Shown here piece by piece: positions 1 through 11,800 of a DNA stretch of 64,000 nucleotides (its first letter is position 1; the number at the start of each line of letters is the position of its first letter). The notes under the pieces were generated by a model, which saw only the letters and a program-made list of their open reading frames with translations, was not told where the DNA came from and searched no databases. The translations under genes and the position numbers were made by a program. Source of the DNA: Straminergon stramineum (lineage: Eukaryota > Streptophyta > Bryopsida > Hypnales > Calliergonaceae); assembly GCA_963920665.1 (NCBI GenBank), contig OY987265.1:6949001-7013000 (forward strand), given 5' to 3'.

Positions 1-397
1 TAGAAAACATCTTCAATATTTTTTTCAGAAATCACAGTACAGATGTTAAATGTGTTGAATAACCTCATTTTTTAGAATAGAAGTTTCTGAAACAACTCGG
101 GAAAAAGTAAAACTCATAGATTTGGGAAACCCCAAAATTTATTATAGAATAAACGTTTCCACGTTTGCACGTTCAATCATGCTCCACACATGAAGCTTTG
201 AGTACAATGCAACTCCGAGTTTTCTGTACACTATCCTATTACATCCTTCCAAAAACTATAAAAAATTTGTTTGAGGTGCAGTAGATAATTGTTACGCAGT
301 TTGACACTGATAACATTATTACCACCCCAATTATTTCAAAAAATTCATATTAAACAGTCTAAACCAGCCAGCCCTAGAAAACCACATCTGAAGGAGC

Positions 398-1449
398 CTA
401 ACAGTTGAGGAAAATATCGGGGTCACAGCAGCAGTCATCCACGAGACAGCAACAACAGAGCGCTGCCAGGCTGCAATTTGCACACAAAAACGTCCCATTA
501 GGTCGGTGCTGTTAGAAAAGGTAAAAAAATCACAAACCAAAGGACAGCAGTGTGCAAACCATACAATAATTTACGATCACTCTCACACATGTCGCTCAGA
601 TAATTCTTTTTCAAGGTACCTCGCATAGGACGACAAATGATACTTCGAATTCAGACATTACTGGAGTACAAAACTCGCGGTAACGAAGCAACCTCGCGAA
701 GGTTTAGAAATAATGGTGAAGATCCTCCACTAGAAAGCATAAAAAAAGTGAAATTCAATTGAAGATGTAGACTCACCATCCTTTCAAAAAGCCACCGCCA
801 CCGCTTCGCTTAGGCGGTGCTTGGTAATATCCCTGTGGCGGTCCCATGACTGGTGGAGCTTGATTGTAGTAACCTTGGGGAGGGTACGCTTGTTGAGGGT
901 ACCCTTGGGGGGGATATCCTGTAAAACAGAAAATTTCAACACAATATCGTCACAGCCGATGGAATATTCAAAAACCAAAATAGCAATTCCAGCCTCTTTG
1001 TTAACCAAGAAAGAAAAAAAGAAAAACTCTGGCCCTTAATAAATAAGATGAAATTAACCAAGTGCACCTACACAACGAGTACTAACCTCGACGCAAGCCT
1101 CCTATTGAACATATTTAGAAACCAACCCAAGAGAAGAGAAGAAAAGAAAAGAATAGAAGAAACTCAATTAAGAAGAAAGAAGACAAAAAACTCCCACGCT
1201 AAGAAAGCTTGCAGTAAATACTCCCATGAACTAAGCCAAGTGGATCTTGACAGGGCGTTAATGTACACTTGACGCTTCCTTTCGGAGGCAAGCACAAACC
1301 AACATAAATCTAACTCTATCTCATCTCCAAAAGAAGGCTACAGTCTCAAATCAAGCGAATCCAATCCAAAGACCTAATTGATTTCGCAAATACAACAAGT
1401 AAACCTTTTGGAGAAAGCCAAACGCACCTTGAGGTGGGTACCCGCTCAT
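398..1449 (-). CDS. CYSTM-type cysteine-rich tail-anchored small protein, three exons
   Basis: Coding exons are 1449-1428, 918-777 and 470-398. All junctions are GT-AG and the phases match (phase 1, then phase 2), which is strong support for the model. The protein is about 78 residues. It starts MSGYPPQG, continues with repeated GYPPQ/GYY-type Pro-Gly-Tyr-Gln repeats, then PPKRSGGGGFLKG, and ends in a cysteine module (LAALCCCCLVDDCCC) before a short tail. This is the layout of plant CYSTM proteins, in which a Gly/Pro/Tyr/Gln-rich N-terminus precedes a Cys-rich membrane-associated C-terminal module. Family members sit at the plasma membrane and are often stress-responsive. The exact role here is not visible. 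The last Gly-Cys codon is split by the second intron. The ATG at 1449 is the first in frame, preceded by a putative 5' leader. It is a divergent neighbour of nothing obvious; the next gene is on the same strand 4 kb away. Confidence 0.87.
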
Positions 1450-1770
1450 CTTGATCGAAAACTCAAAAACAGATCAACGAAGAGTTCAAACGATACAAAC
1501 TCGCAAACCACTCTAAAGATCTCCGAATTTCTCACAACCGGGATGCCAACTCTCGAAATCTTCCTGACTGTGCAAAACTCTGCAAAATTGTGGGAGCTGT
1601 GCAACTCTTTGCGAACTATGAAAGCGATGTGAAGTGAGCGCAACTTATACTGTAGGAAGCAATCGAGCGAGTGCGTTATCTTTACTCGGGAATGGTCGGC
1701 AAAGAAGAACTATCACAGAAGAGAAGCCCAAAGATCCTGAACATGAGAAGAGGTTTGCTAAGTGCAGTCG

Positions 1771-1780
1771 ATATATAACA
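1771..1780 (-). promoter_or_regulatory. Possible TATA box of the CYSTM gene
   Basis: On the minus strand this reads TGTTATATAT and lies about 320 bases upstream of the CYSTM start codon, so it would imply a 5' leader of roughly 290 bases. It is the best TATA-like element in the upstream region, but the window is AT-rich and chance matches are common. Confidence 0.25.
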
Positions 1781-1959
1781 GTGTGTCGATCTGCGTGTCT
1801 GACGCGTGGGCTCGTCTGAGAGGTCGGTGAGTTCCACTTGGAGTGGGCTACGGGGTTTTAGAGGCTTCAACAAAAATAAAAATAATAAAAAATACCTTAA
1901 AATATACAATTTGTTTTACTTTGACGTGTGTTTCACTAAGCTTTTCACTAAGCTTAAGT

Positions 1960-2998
1960 TAAGGGAGGCAACCCATTCCTGATCACCGCCTCCTTTTGGC
2001 AATATAGACTGCCCTCTTTCCGCGCAGGAGGAGAACACAGTGATTACGGTAGATGGTGGTAATTCTGTGCGTGTTCTAACAATTGTCCTATAGGTAGAAC
2101 AAAAAGTGTTCCTCTGATATTGTTAAAACAGTGCCTTTGATGATGTCCTTGATATATGGATGTGATTTGAAATGGTGTTGGACATTTTTGGAATTGAGAA
2201 CGGTGAAATTTTAAACCATACTTGGAGAATTTATAAATGCAATTATAGAGTTAATGAGGCTCTTATAATATTTTCATTTTGAGATCAGGAGCTATCAGAG
2301 CCTAATCAACAAACCTTCAAATCTAATTTTATAATCTAATTTTTTTAAGTTGGCATGTACGCCTAGTTTTGTCTCCTCCCATGACCATACATGAACCACA
2401 GGGAGGCCACCTAAAATTAAGCCACTCACATTTGGTAGATCTAATTGCACCATTCAAGGACGGATGCTTCACTTTTATTGATGTCCTCTATGAACATAAA
2501 TAGCACCCTATGGCAGTTGTGTTTAAAAATCATATTTAATTTAGTACACTAGCAAGAATTATGAAAATAGTTGCTTCTCAATTCATTTCCTCTCTTCTTA
2601 CTCTTTAAAACTCATCTAAATTGTTCAGACCATAATTTTTGATTGTGGAAGCAAAACTGCTCTTAAATGAGCAGTTTTTGCACCACTTACCTTAATTAGA
2701 GCACAATTCCCTTGTGTAGTTGTGGCACATTGTGATTGTTTTACAACACTCTCAATTCTTGGGTGGAGCTTGCAACCAGCCCTTGTGGGAAACATGAAGG
2801 TCTACATTACCGTAGTGGGAGGAACAGAATCTTCTACTAAAAAATTCATAGTAATTATGTTTTGAGAAATAAAAATCTGGAAAATTATAGAAACCTTCTT
2901 AACTCTATTTCTATACACTGGAAAATTTCCCCCCCAAGAAACTTGCCCTCAAGATAGGGGTAACCACTTAAGTGGTTGGAAATGGGTTGCCTCCCTTA
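1960..2998. mobile_element. Inverted-repeat element, about 1.04 kb, superfamily unknown
   Basis: The 18-mer TAAGGGAGGCAACCCATT at 1960-1977 recurs as an exact inverted copy at 2981-2998. The similarity fades inward quickly. The 1-kb interior is AT-rich, with no long ORF. I could not find a convincing target-site duplication: the left flank is ...AGCTTAAGT and the right flank GGTGG.... It is best read as a non-autonomous DNA transposon, or the remains of one. Confidence 0.55.
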
Positions 2999-3069
2999 GG
3001 TGGTTTTGATTTTTTTTTGTGAACAAGAAGTTAGGGGTTGGTAGGTGGAGCGACTGTAACATAACACTA

Positions 3070-3310
3070 ACTAGTCTGCCCTGTATTGCTGCCACAACTA
3101 AAATTAAAGTAAAGGTAATTTTCTAATTTTCTAATTTATAAAAATTTCTAAATTCAAGAACTTTCTTACTATAGATCCAAATGCCATGAATCAAACACCA
3201 TCCACCCCTCCTCATGGATAGCTTTCTAACAATACCAAGAACATGGCTAGGGGACACAAGGTTCCAAAGATCTCAATGCAACAAACAACCTAATTTCAAG
3301 GTTTGGATTG
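3070..3310 (+). repeat. Dispersed repeat B, copy 1
   Basis: This stretch (…CTAGTCTGCC… then a run ending in a AAGATCTCAATGCAACAAACAA-like tail) aligns by eye with 3788-4005 and 31140-31365, and in inverse with 57650-57860. Shared landmarks, in order, are an ACTAGTATGCC-like start, ATTCAATAACTTT, a block around CCAAATGCCATGAAACAAA, and GAGATCTCAACRTAACAAAC. No ORF is supported. Confidence 0.6.
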
Positions 3311-3787
3311 TTTACAGTAGGTAAGGCATCTTTTTGAATCTCTAAGAAGGGGACCCCTATAGTCAACAAAATTGTCTTATTGATGACTCATCAACTAACC
3401 CCAATTCTTGAATTAACCGACCTCAGCATCTAGCAAATGGTAATACCTTCCGAGCAAGGGAAAGACCATTCCCTAGTTATACAATGTTATGAAGGTTGAG
3501 GGATGTAATTCAACCTTGGAGCTTATAACCATGCTTTCAAACTTCAAACTTCTCCATATTTTATGTTCTATTTTGTGACATTAAGTTAGAATGAAGTCTT
3601 TTTATTTTTATTTTCTAGAGATGTAATTAAGTGTCTTTTGCAAGTTATAAAGTTTTACAATTATGTGGTGAAGAATTAAAATTATTGTGAGATTTTGCTT
3701 AAAAAGTGGAGAAAATTCACATCAAATATATAAATTAACTCAAAAGAATTTAAAAATTTCACCATAGGTCAATATTATAGTGAACTA

Positions 3788-4005
3788 GTATGCCATGTGC
3801 CATTGCCATAATCAAAATAAAAGTAAAAGTATTTTTTTAATTTTTTGGTTCATAAAAACTTTGAAATTCAATAACTTTTAAATCATAGGCCCAAACGCCA
3901 TGAAACAAAGTCCATGCACTCAAGGACTTTCCAACTATACCAAGCATGTGGCCCAGAGGACACACAGTCCAAGAGATCTCAACATAACAAACAAACAAAT
4001 AGCCT
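3788..4005 (+). repeat. Dispersed repeat B, copy 2
   Basis: This is a second copy in the same orientation as copy 1, about 720 bases downstream. It carries ACTAGTATGCC near 3785, then ATTCAATAACTTTTA, CGCCATGAAACAAAG and GAGATCTCAACATAACAAAC. The ORF on the opposite strand here is a by-product of the repeat. Confidence 0.6.
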
Positions 4006-5439
4006 AACTTAAGGTATGGCTGTAATTCCATGCCATTTTGCAAATAGAAAATTAGTACATTGTGGTAAGAAGCCCTAAGTTCAAATTGTAATAAAATATT
4101 TAATTTCAAGAAAATTCTAGAATTTTCAAATTGGAGTTGAAAGTAGACTTGATCAACTTCAATTCATTAGCTTGGATCAAATTTATAAAATATCATTTTC
4201 AATAGTGAAATTCAAATGTAGAACAAGGATTTCAAAATTGTAATCAATAAGGTGATCTACAACACATATAAACATAAACTCATACAAAAATATGCAAGAC
4301 CTCCATGATGATATAATTTAGTGCATGACCACAATAAAGAGCAAGTGGACCGCCACAAATAAAAAATTAGATGAAAATTTGTGGTTTTATATCCTTCAAT
4401 ATATCAATTCATCCATGAATTCAATTCTTCTCCTATGTTACTAATCCAATATTTATGTACGAGGTCCTTCTGCCAGCCAACAGGGTTTCCGCGAAGGTAC
4501 TTCGGAAGCTTACTCATTTAGACAACTCAACCCAGGAGTTCCCAAATTCTCTTACACAAAATTCAAAAGGTTTTCATACTCCAGGTTGATACAACTAAGA
4601 CGGTCACTGCACGTTTTACTACTAGCGAACAATATAGACAACAAAATTAAATAAAGTCAAGTATTAACAGAGAAAGCATGGGACTATTCTAGTGCTCTTC
4701 ATGTCACACAGTTCAGCAAAACCGTGCCCAACATATTCGAAGCAGCTACTGAGAAAGCTTCAGGCTCACGTAATTTGATGTACACCACTAACACTGACGA
4801 AATTATTTCTTACAAACCTATTGAAAGTTGCAGCAAATTTCTACTGTGCATACAATCTTTCGGTAAAAATCTAAGGAATGGGAAAACTATGCACTTCAAT
4901 TTTGTCGACGGTTCAGCTGACCAACAATGATTTGGCTCTGCATCACTACATCGGAATAGAAGAGCTACTTGCCTACTAGCAAGGGACTCACATCCAGCAT
5001 CGCTTCAACCCTACGCCTCACAAGGTTGTTGCTTGTGTTGAGAAGCATCAATTTAGTCTCGACAGATGCCGATAAATTAAACCTCTTAAACACTGCAAGA
5101 CATTGATGTACTTTGTGGCTAGAATGTAAGTACCCAAATGAAGGGCATAGATTATTCCCATGCCTGCACTTAGTGGGGTCCAAGCAAGGAAAAACAGGTT
5201 CATACTCGGCAATTGAGAGAGAAAAATAGTGGGACAATGTGGAACTTACCGATCTCGGTAGTCGGGGTTCACAAACTTTATACAACTCATTCAAGCTTCA
5301 GCTTGCGGAAAATCACTGAAACAGTAAAGCTCAGAGGGTAAATTGGAAACGGATCATGTCTTGGAGCTGTTGGTAGCAGACCACAACAAATAGTCTGTAG
5401 GGTTGTAAGTCTGAAAATTACATCATTCCCTAGCATGAG
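4006..5439. other. Unassigned DNA between repeat B and the MIP2 3' region
   Basis: From about 4006 to 4430 the DNA is AT-rich with nothing recognisable. From about 4440 to 5440 the base composition becomes more balanced, as in transcribed DNA, and small minus-strand ORFs of up to 109 codons occur (4965-5294). They show no recognisable domain. The part closest to 5.4 kb may be 3' untranslated sequence of the MIP2 gene. Confidence 0.3.
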
Positions 5440-5763
5440 TCAGGTACTCCAGGTGACACGAGCTTGGCAATGCCTCAATTTGGAATAAACGGGCCAGGTA
5501 TCTAAAGATCGGAACCATTTCAAGAAGGCTAAATTCAACCCATTCATTAGAGGGTAGACTTCCCAATCATCGGAAGGTACATCACAACTGAGATAATTTT
5601 GCATGACTGTGGAGTCCTTCACCAGCCGCTTGCAGTAATGCCGATTGCGAAGAGGAAACCCGAAGCAGAAAAATAAGTCCTCTCGTTCGTCTTCACAGAA
5701 GTCGACCCTTCCAATAAATGTTTCCAATGAAGAGAAAAGAAGGGTGCGAAAAAGGCAAGTGAC
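5440..5763 (-). other. Possible alternative terminal exon or spliced 3' UTR of the MIP2 gene
   Basis: A good acceptor (ATTTCAG) ends at 5764, so an exon could begin at 5763. A good donor, GTGAGA, begins at 5844 inside the last MIP2 exon, and its TGA overlaps the MIP2 stop codon. The resulting intron would be 81 bases, a normal size here. Splicing would remove the stop and add about 50 residues of unrecognised C-terminus. Without splicing the region is ordinary 3' UTR. The frame that runs to a stop at 5440 is open over the whole exon but has no ATG near its start. Confidence 0.3.
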
Positions 5764-5840
5764 CTGAAATAGATCGATACGTCAAGGGCTCCATCAGAGG
5801 TAATGAACTCAAAAACCGCGTATGCGAGGTCTGTTGAGTC

Positions 5841-8800
5841 TCACGGTTCGGTAGACTCCAGAGGCTTCATGTCCTTGGCAAGCACAGCCAATCCTGCCTG
5901 TGGGGCTTCTTTCATGCGATCAGCAAGGTGCTGCATAGAGAATGGCAGGTACAAACTTCTCCGAACGTTCGCCATATACCGCTCAGTATTTGTATTAAAT
6001 TCGCACAGGAACTCCATGTACCGCTTGAGAGCTATGTATGATGCACTCCAAACAGTAAGAGAAGGTGGCACACGCATAAATTGCAATACTAGCGCACCAG
6101 CTACGGGATGCAGCCTGGCCCGAGTAAGCTCCGCAACAAATAGGGGAAAGGCAACCAGGTAGAGGGGGTTGTCCTGGATTGTGAAGCTCAATCCTTCAGT
6201 CTCTTCCAATTGATGATTTTGCAATTGACCCGCCAGAAGTCCCAGGGTCCAACAAAGTGCATCGAAAAGTCTAGAGAATCTAGAATTTCCAGCCACTATG
6301 GGCAAAACACCTGCTGCCAGCACAAGCCCAATCATTTCTTCATCCACACTTGTGGTCTTTCGATTGACCGTTCCAGACTGAAATCCACCTTGAAAGGAAT
6401 CAAGCGCATCCGTTTGAGAGCTGGCGCTGAGCTCGTCTTCGAGAGCACCTAACATGGTCATTTGAAGGGAATTATAGGGAAGTAGAAGGGAGACTTTGAG
6501 AGCAGATGAAATGCTATGAGATTTGACGTTTGATATCAGCTCATCAGCTTCAGCTTCAGTAAGGATGGCAGTAGAAGGATGTGCTAATCCTCCATCCAGA
6601 ACCTGTAAAGCCTCGCTTAAGAGACCAGCAACCGTCAACTTTTGTAGAATGCTTTTCCAACATAGATGTAATGCATGAATTTTTATGTCATTATCACATT
6701 CTTCCCAACCTTCGCCCCACTCAGATCCGTCATCCGTCTCGGAATGTTCCTTAGTTGACTCCGCTTCAAAAATAATATTCCACTCCTTCAAAAGAGAACT
6801 CAAAGCTAGCAAATGCTCATTTGTCGTGGCATCTGCTAGGAGATCGGTGAACAAGGAAGTGGCTGCATCTACCGAAGCGAGATCATCACTTGCTATATGT
6901 CTGTCCGGCCACAAGGGACGAACCAGCTCGGTAGATCTAGAGGTCGCGAGGTCACTTGGAGACTGAAATGCAGCATCAGTGCCTCTAGATCCTTCAACTT
7001 CCTCCTCTGGTTGTTCCTCAAGTTGCTCAATGGAAGAAGCATCCCAATCACTCCAAATTAATGGAAGACCATCTCGACCAACCAGATGCCCCATACGGAA
7101 GGCTGATTGAAGCTCCAGTACAGAGCTCCGCATGGGCTGAGGATTATGAGCAAAATCAGTCAGCCGCTCCCAAACAAGCTCCCTAGTCTCAGATAAAAGA
7201 TTACGCCAAGGTGAGTGCTCCTCTGAATTCCTTCCATCGTCATCCATACTCAGCGAACCCAACACCCCTAACAATCTGTCCATGTTACTACTGTCATCCT
7301 TGGTAAGCAAGGCTGGTTCATTAGTCTCCAAAGCTGAGACTAAGGTCAGCAAGTAGATTTTTATTATGTACTGTTGGAAGCCTCCACACAAAGAGTCAAG
7401 TTTGACACCAGCAAACTGTCCAACCTCCTTGGCCGCGCAGCTACAATCTCTCCGAACCGGATCATTTTCTGCAATAGTACTTTGAGGGTCAATTGCTACC
7501 AAGGAGTTTATGACTACCAGCACGGCTCTCAACGAACAACCGGCTGCCACCATTTGCATTAGGAACTTCGCAGAAGCATCAAGAAATGTTCCCTCTGTGA
7601 TTTGTTCAGCAGGATGAGAGATCGAAGACACAAGGTTTCCGTCCAAAAAAGGTGACTGTGCCTCCCTCATTATATCATTCCCAACATCCCAACTCTGACG
7701 CCTCGTGACGATATTCTGCATCCACAGCTGCAGCATGATAGTCACTGCCTCTCGGCTGGAAATTCCTTCTGGATGGGTCGCATCTGATACAGGAAGACCC
7801 AACTTGTGGCAGTTCTGAACCTTATTTGCATCCTTCCACTCCGCCAGCAACTGCCCTATCGACTCCTCGTCACAATGAGAAAGTGCAAAGCCAAGTAATT
7901 GTGTACGTATCGTAGGATTAACGCTCTCTGACTGTGAACCTCGAGCGAGAGCAGCACATAAATCCCATATTTCACCGTGGTTCTTTTTCACGAGACCAAG
8001 ACAGAGGTCTTGCGCAAGGGCGAAGTCTCCCGCTCCAGCTGCCTCTCGCGCAATGGCAGCTTCGACTCTAGCAATATCATTGGGAGAGTTCAACCCAAGG
8101 AGCATTGCCACTTCCATGAGTTCAGGAAGATTGAGGTAAGCATCTGAACGTTCTAATAAAGCCATTCGTATTACATCCATTCTGTCCTTCACCTGGCGAA
8201 ATTCAAGTGGCAAGAGGGAAACTCCTAGCATCGGCAACTTGACGGTGACGGCTTCTATAACATTTTCCTCTGCAGTCACAGCCAGGTTCCTTGAAAGCAG
8301 AGCAAGACAATTTCTTGCCATCTCAATCTGCAGCAGCCATTCCAAAATATCTTCATAAACTCTTTAGTCTAATGTGGGATTTTAATGTTGACAAAAGTTG
8401 CCTAGATTATTCAGTCTAAGATTCAGAGTTCAACACGCCTCCTATAATACACGATGACTAGTGCTCAAGCCAGCCCCAGAACGTCATGGGAAAGCTCTGA
8501 AGATGGGGAGACCTCATGGTCGTGCTTGATCAGATTACAACAACGGGAAACCAAAGGTTGGTATACTCACGTCTGGTGAATCTAAGGACGAAGCAGAGTA
8601 GAAGAATTCGCGAGCAGTCTCCAATACAACAGTTTCTGCCTTGTCAGGATGCAGTGACATGCTTCCGGTGCCTGACAAGTAATTTTTGGCCAAAGAATAC
8701 TTTCCAGCATGCAGTAAACCTCGGCACAACTCAGCCAGCATGTACTCCTTCTCAATAAAAGGGAAAGCCTTTTCCTGCAGTGTACAGAGATCATGCCATA

Positions 8801-11800
8801 GAACCATCCATTCACTGTCGGATCTTGCTGGCTGTCGACGAGAAAATTTCCAAAGAAGAGTCCCAAGGAGCTGCTTCACTCCATCCACATCTCCTTCACA
8901 TTTCGCCAAATAACTTATTGGAGTTTCAACCTGTAAAAAAATTGTTACAGAACTTCTCCAGCCTGGTCACATACATTCGTACCCCAAATTTGAGATATGG
9001 TTCAAATGTCAACTCATCGGGCATCAGAAAGCCAATTGGGTGCAGATAAAGCCAGATGAGTCTATCAGAAACATACTGATTCTAAGTTTACTCAAGATCC
9101 TCAATTACATGCGTGGAGTGCAGCGTTTACTAAACTAAATACATGGCCCAGTCAACTCAATAAGCAACGTTGGATGCACACTGCAATTGCCCTGTTAAGC
9201 AAACTCTGACTCACAGAGAGAATATCATGCCTCGAGGATCCAGTGCGTTTAACAGGATCTGGCAGTCAAACTTACTCTCACATAGCCATCTCGTGGTATC
9301 AACTCACGTAGTTGGCGACAACAATTTTAAATCTTCTATGAGAAATTCTTGATACAGAACAAAAGCATTTCGTCGCACGTTACAGACACCAGAATCTAAT
9401 AAAGCAGAAGCCTTTCCTGAAGTTATTACACTGAACTATGGTTTTGAAATTGGTATTTACCTGATAAAGAGACAAAAGTCGAGCAGCCTCCACTAGTGCC
9501 TCAGCTCGTTGAAGTCTGGGATCACTCAGAACCAAACTAGCTCTGAGATTGCTACCTTCACTCTCCATGTCAGGGACTGGTTTACTGCTCACAGAACTCC
9601 GGAAACGACTTACCAATCCCTTCCTCAGACCCCCTCTGCGGGGGGAATCTTGGGAAGGAGCACTTGAAGAATCCGAGCTGTGACCAAACCTGGCTAAAAT
9701 AGACTTCATCAACGGCCACCGATCAAGCGCTGGGCACAAGTAGATGCAGTCGACTGCCACTCCAACCATCTCTGACTCGCTTGCAAATAGTCCATTCCCA
9801 TGCAAACCGTTTGCAGCTTCCTCAAATACAGCGGCACATAGTTCAAGCTTGTTCTTCTGAGCTGCGTCTCTCAACCAAGTGGCTAACAAAGAGGATCCAG
9901 ATGCTAAAGACTCATTTCGTGATAATAATGACGGAGATAACTGGTGGTATTGCCGGCGCAGAAAGGGAAGAGCCTGCTCTCTCAGTCTGTCCACAATAGA
10001 GTCGGCTCGAGCCCCTTCCAGCATCACCTGAAACTTTTCGTACTGACTCAATGACTCCCACCCTTCTAAGTCCAAAACCAATGTTGAATCTTCAGAAGTA
10101 TCACTAGTCAAGACTACCTTAATCAGGTCAGATACATCCTCAAACAGCGAGTCTAATCCTTTCACACCTTTTCGCTGACCCCAGTCCAGCAGAGACAAGG
10201 TATTTTCCAGCTGTCCACTTATTCTATCAATTGTTCGTGCCCGATTCTTGTACCATTCTACAATTTCCGACTCTGAGGGCCATGAAAGACCCTGCGTCAA
10301 GTTTATCATATGCTCAGTGCTTTCTAACAGATTCACGTCACCCACCATATGACCAAGTGTGTCCCTGACAGCGTTCAGTCTTGCAACTGTCTTCTTATTC
10401 TCAACCCAGTCACAATCTCTGCGAACAACGAAAGCCTGTGGGGCCATAACTTCGGGTAGAAGCTTAGAATAACTATGAGGTGGAAGAGTCTCAGGTAGTG
10501 CATCTAAAATACTCAGCACAGAGGGAGCCAACGAGTACATGTGGCGCTTAAAGAGCACATCCAGAGCTCCAATCCTTCCCCCTTCAGCATATTCACATGC
10601 GACACTCTGTAGGTTCGCCGAGCAGAAATACGCATACTCCTTTGGAAAATACCTGCTCACGAAAAACAAATGTAAAACTTACAGAAAACACCACGAAAAG
10701 GGGTTCAGAGTAAATGAATAGGCAGGAAAGCAGGTAGGACCGAGAGGGTTCAAACCTAAAGGTATGAAACGCTCACCTGCCATTATGCATTCCCAAGAAC
10801 GTTTCCAGCCGGTCCTTTCGCTGTAGTAGCCGGAGCCGCTCATAACGAAACCACCAAGAGTCTACATCACTACCTTCTTTCTCATTCCTATATCGCTCGG
10901 TCTCGACAAGGCCATATAAGAGCACGGCCTCCATGGCCTCCTGAGTAGGACAAACTCTAGTTCGACACTCACTCACAACCCACTTTCGGTCTTGCAATTT
11001 AGCAAGATTCTCGTGGATGGCAAGCCGGCCCAAATCAGTCATTCCCCAGCGAGCTTTGTACACTTCGTCCACATTTAGGCCATAATTAGAGGCCAACCTC
11101 AAAGCAGTAGTATAACTTCCTTCGGCAATTTTCACATGAAACATTTCTTCCCTGGTGCGTTCCACTATTGACCAAAGCTTCCATTCTCGACCACTATCCC
11201 GCTCGTTCACAGGTTTACTGTCTCCAGTCTCAGCATCCTCCTTATTACCAACACGATCAAGCACAAAGGTTTGACCTCTCGCACCTCGCGCAAGCCGACA
11301 ACCATATGAGAAAGAAGGTGAAGGTTCATCAAACACTGGAACCAAACTAGGTGATAGAACTTTGTCAACAGTTCCATCACGCCTTGCGACCATCAATGCC
11401 TCATTGAAAGTCCACTCTACATCCGTGACATCATTCCTGCTGAGCGCTCTGCCTTGCAGACCTTCAAGCTCAGTCTCTTCCATCTTCCCTGAGACTGAAT
11501 TTCTGGAAAGCACATGCAATCTACCTGATCCATCCACAATAGCTACAAATCCGGCACTTGGAGATGCGCGCACAACTAGTCTGTCCTCGACCACGTCCTT
11601 CCCGCTGGACCACCATCGAGAACCACGACCTCCTTGTTGGACCTCTAAATTGCTCCATAACAGCCGTGGTTCAGGTGACAGCTTCCACAAAGACAGAGTG
11701 TAATTTCCTGCACACACGAATCCGTCAAATTCAATCCACAATGCCCCCATGCGATGGAAACTCAAATGGAGCGTGCTCAAGAATCCCTGAAAAATTGTTC

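Noticed and set aside
3837..4109. 90-codon minus-strand ORF
   Set aside because: It lies within dispersed repeat B and is not open in the other copies.
4965..5294. 109-codon minus-strand ORF
   Set aside because: No domain, no splice link to MIP2, and the length is possible by chance in this more balanced stretch; left as unassigned DNA.
6685..6966. Plus-strand ORFs of 60-119 codons across 5.8-11.8 kb
   Set aside because: Shadows of the long MIP2 exons on the opposite strand.
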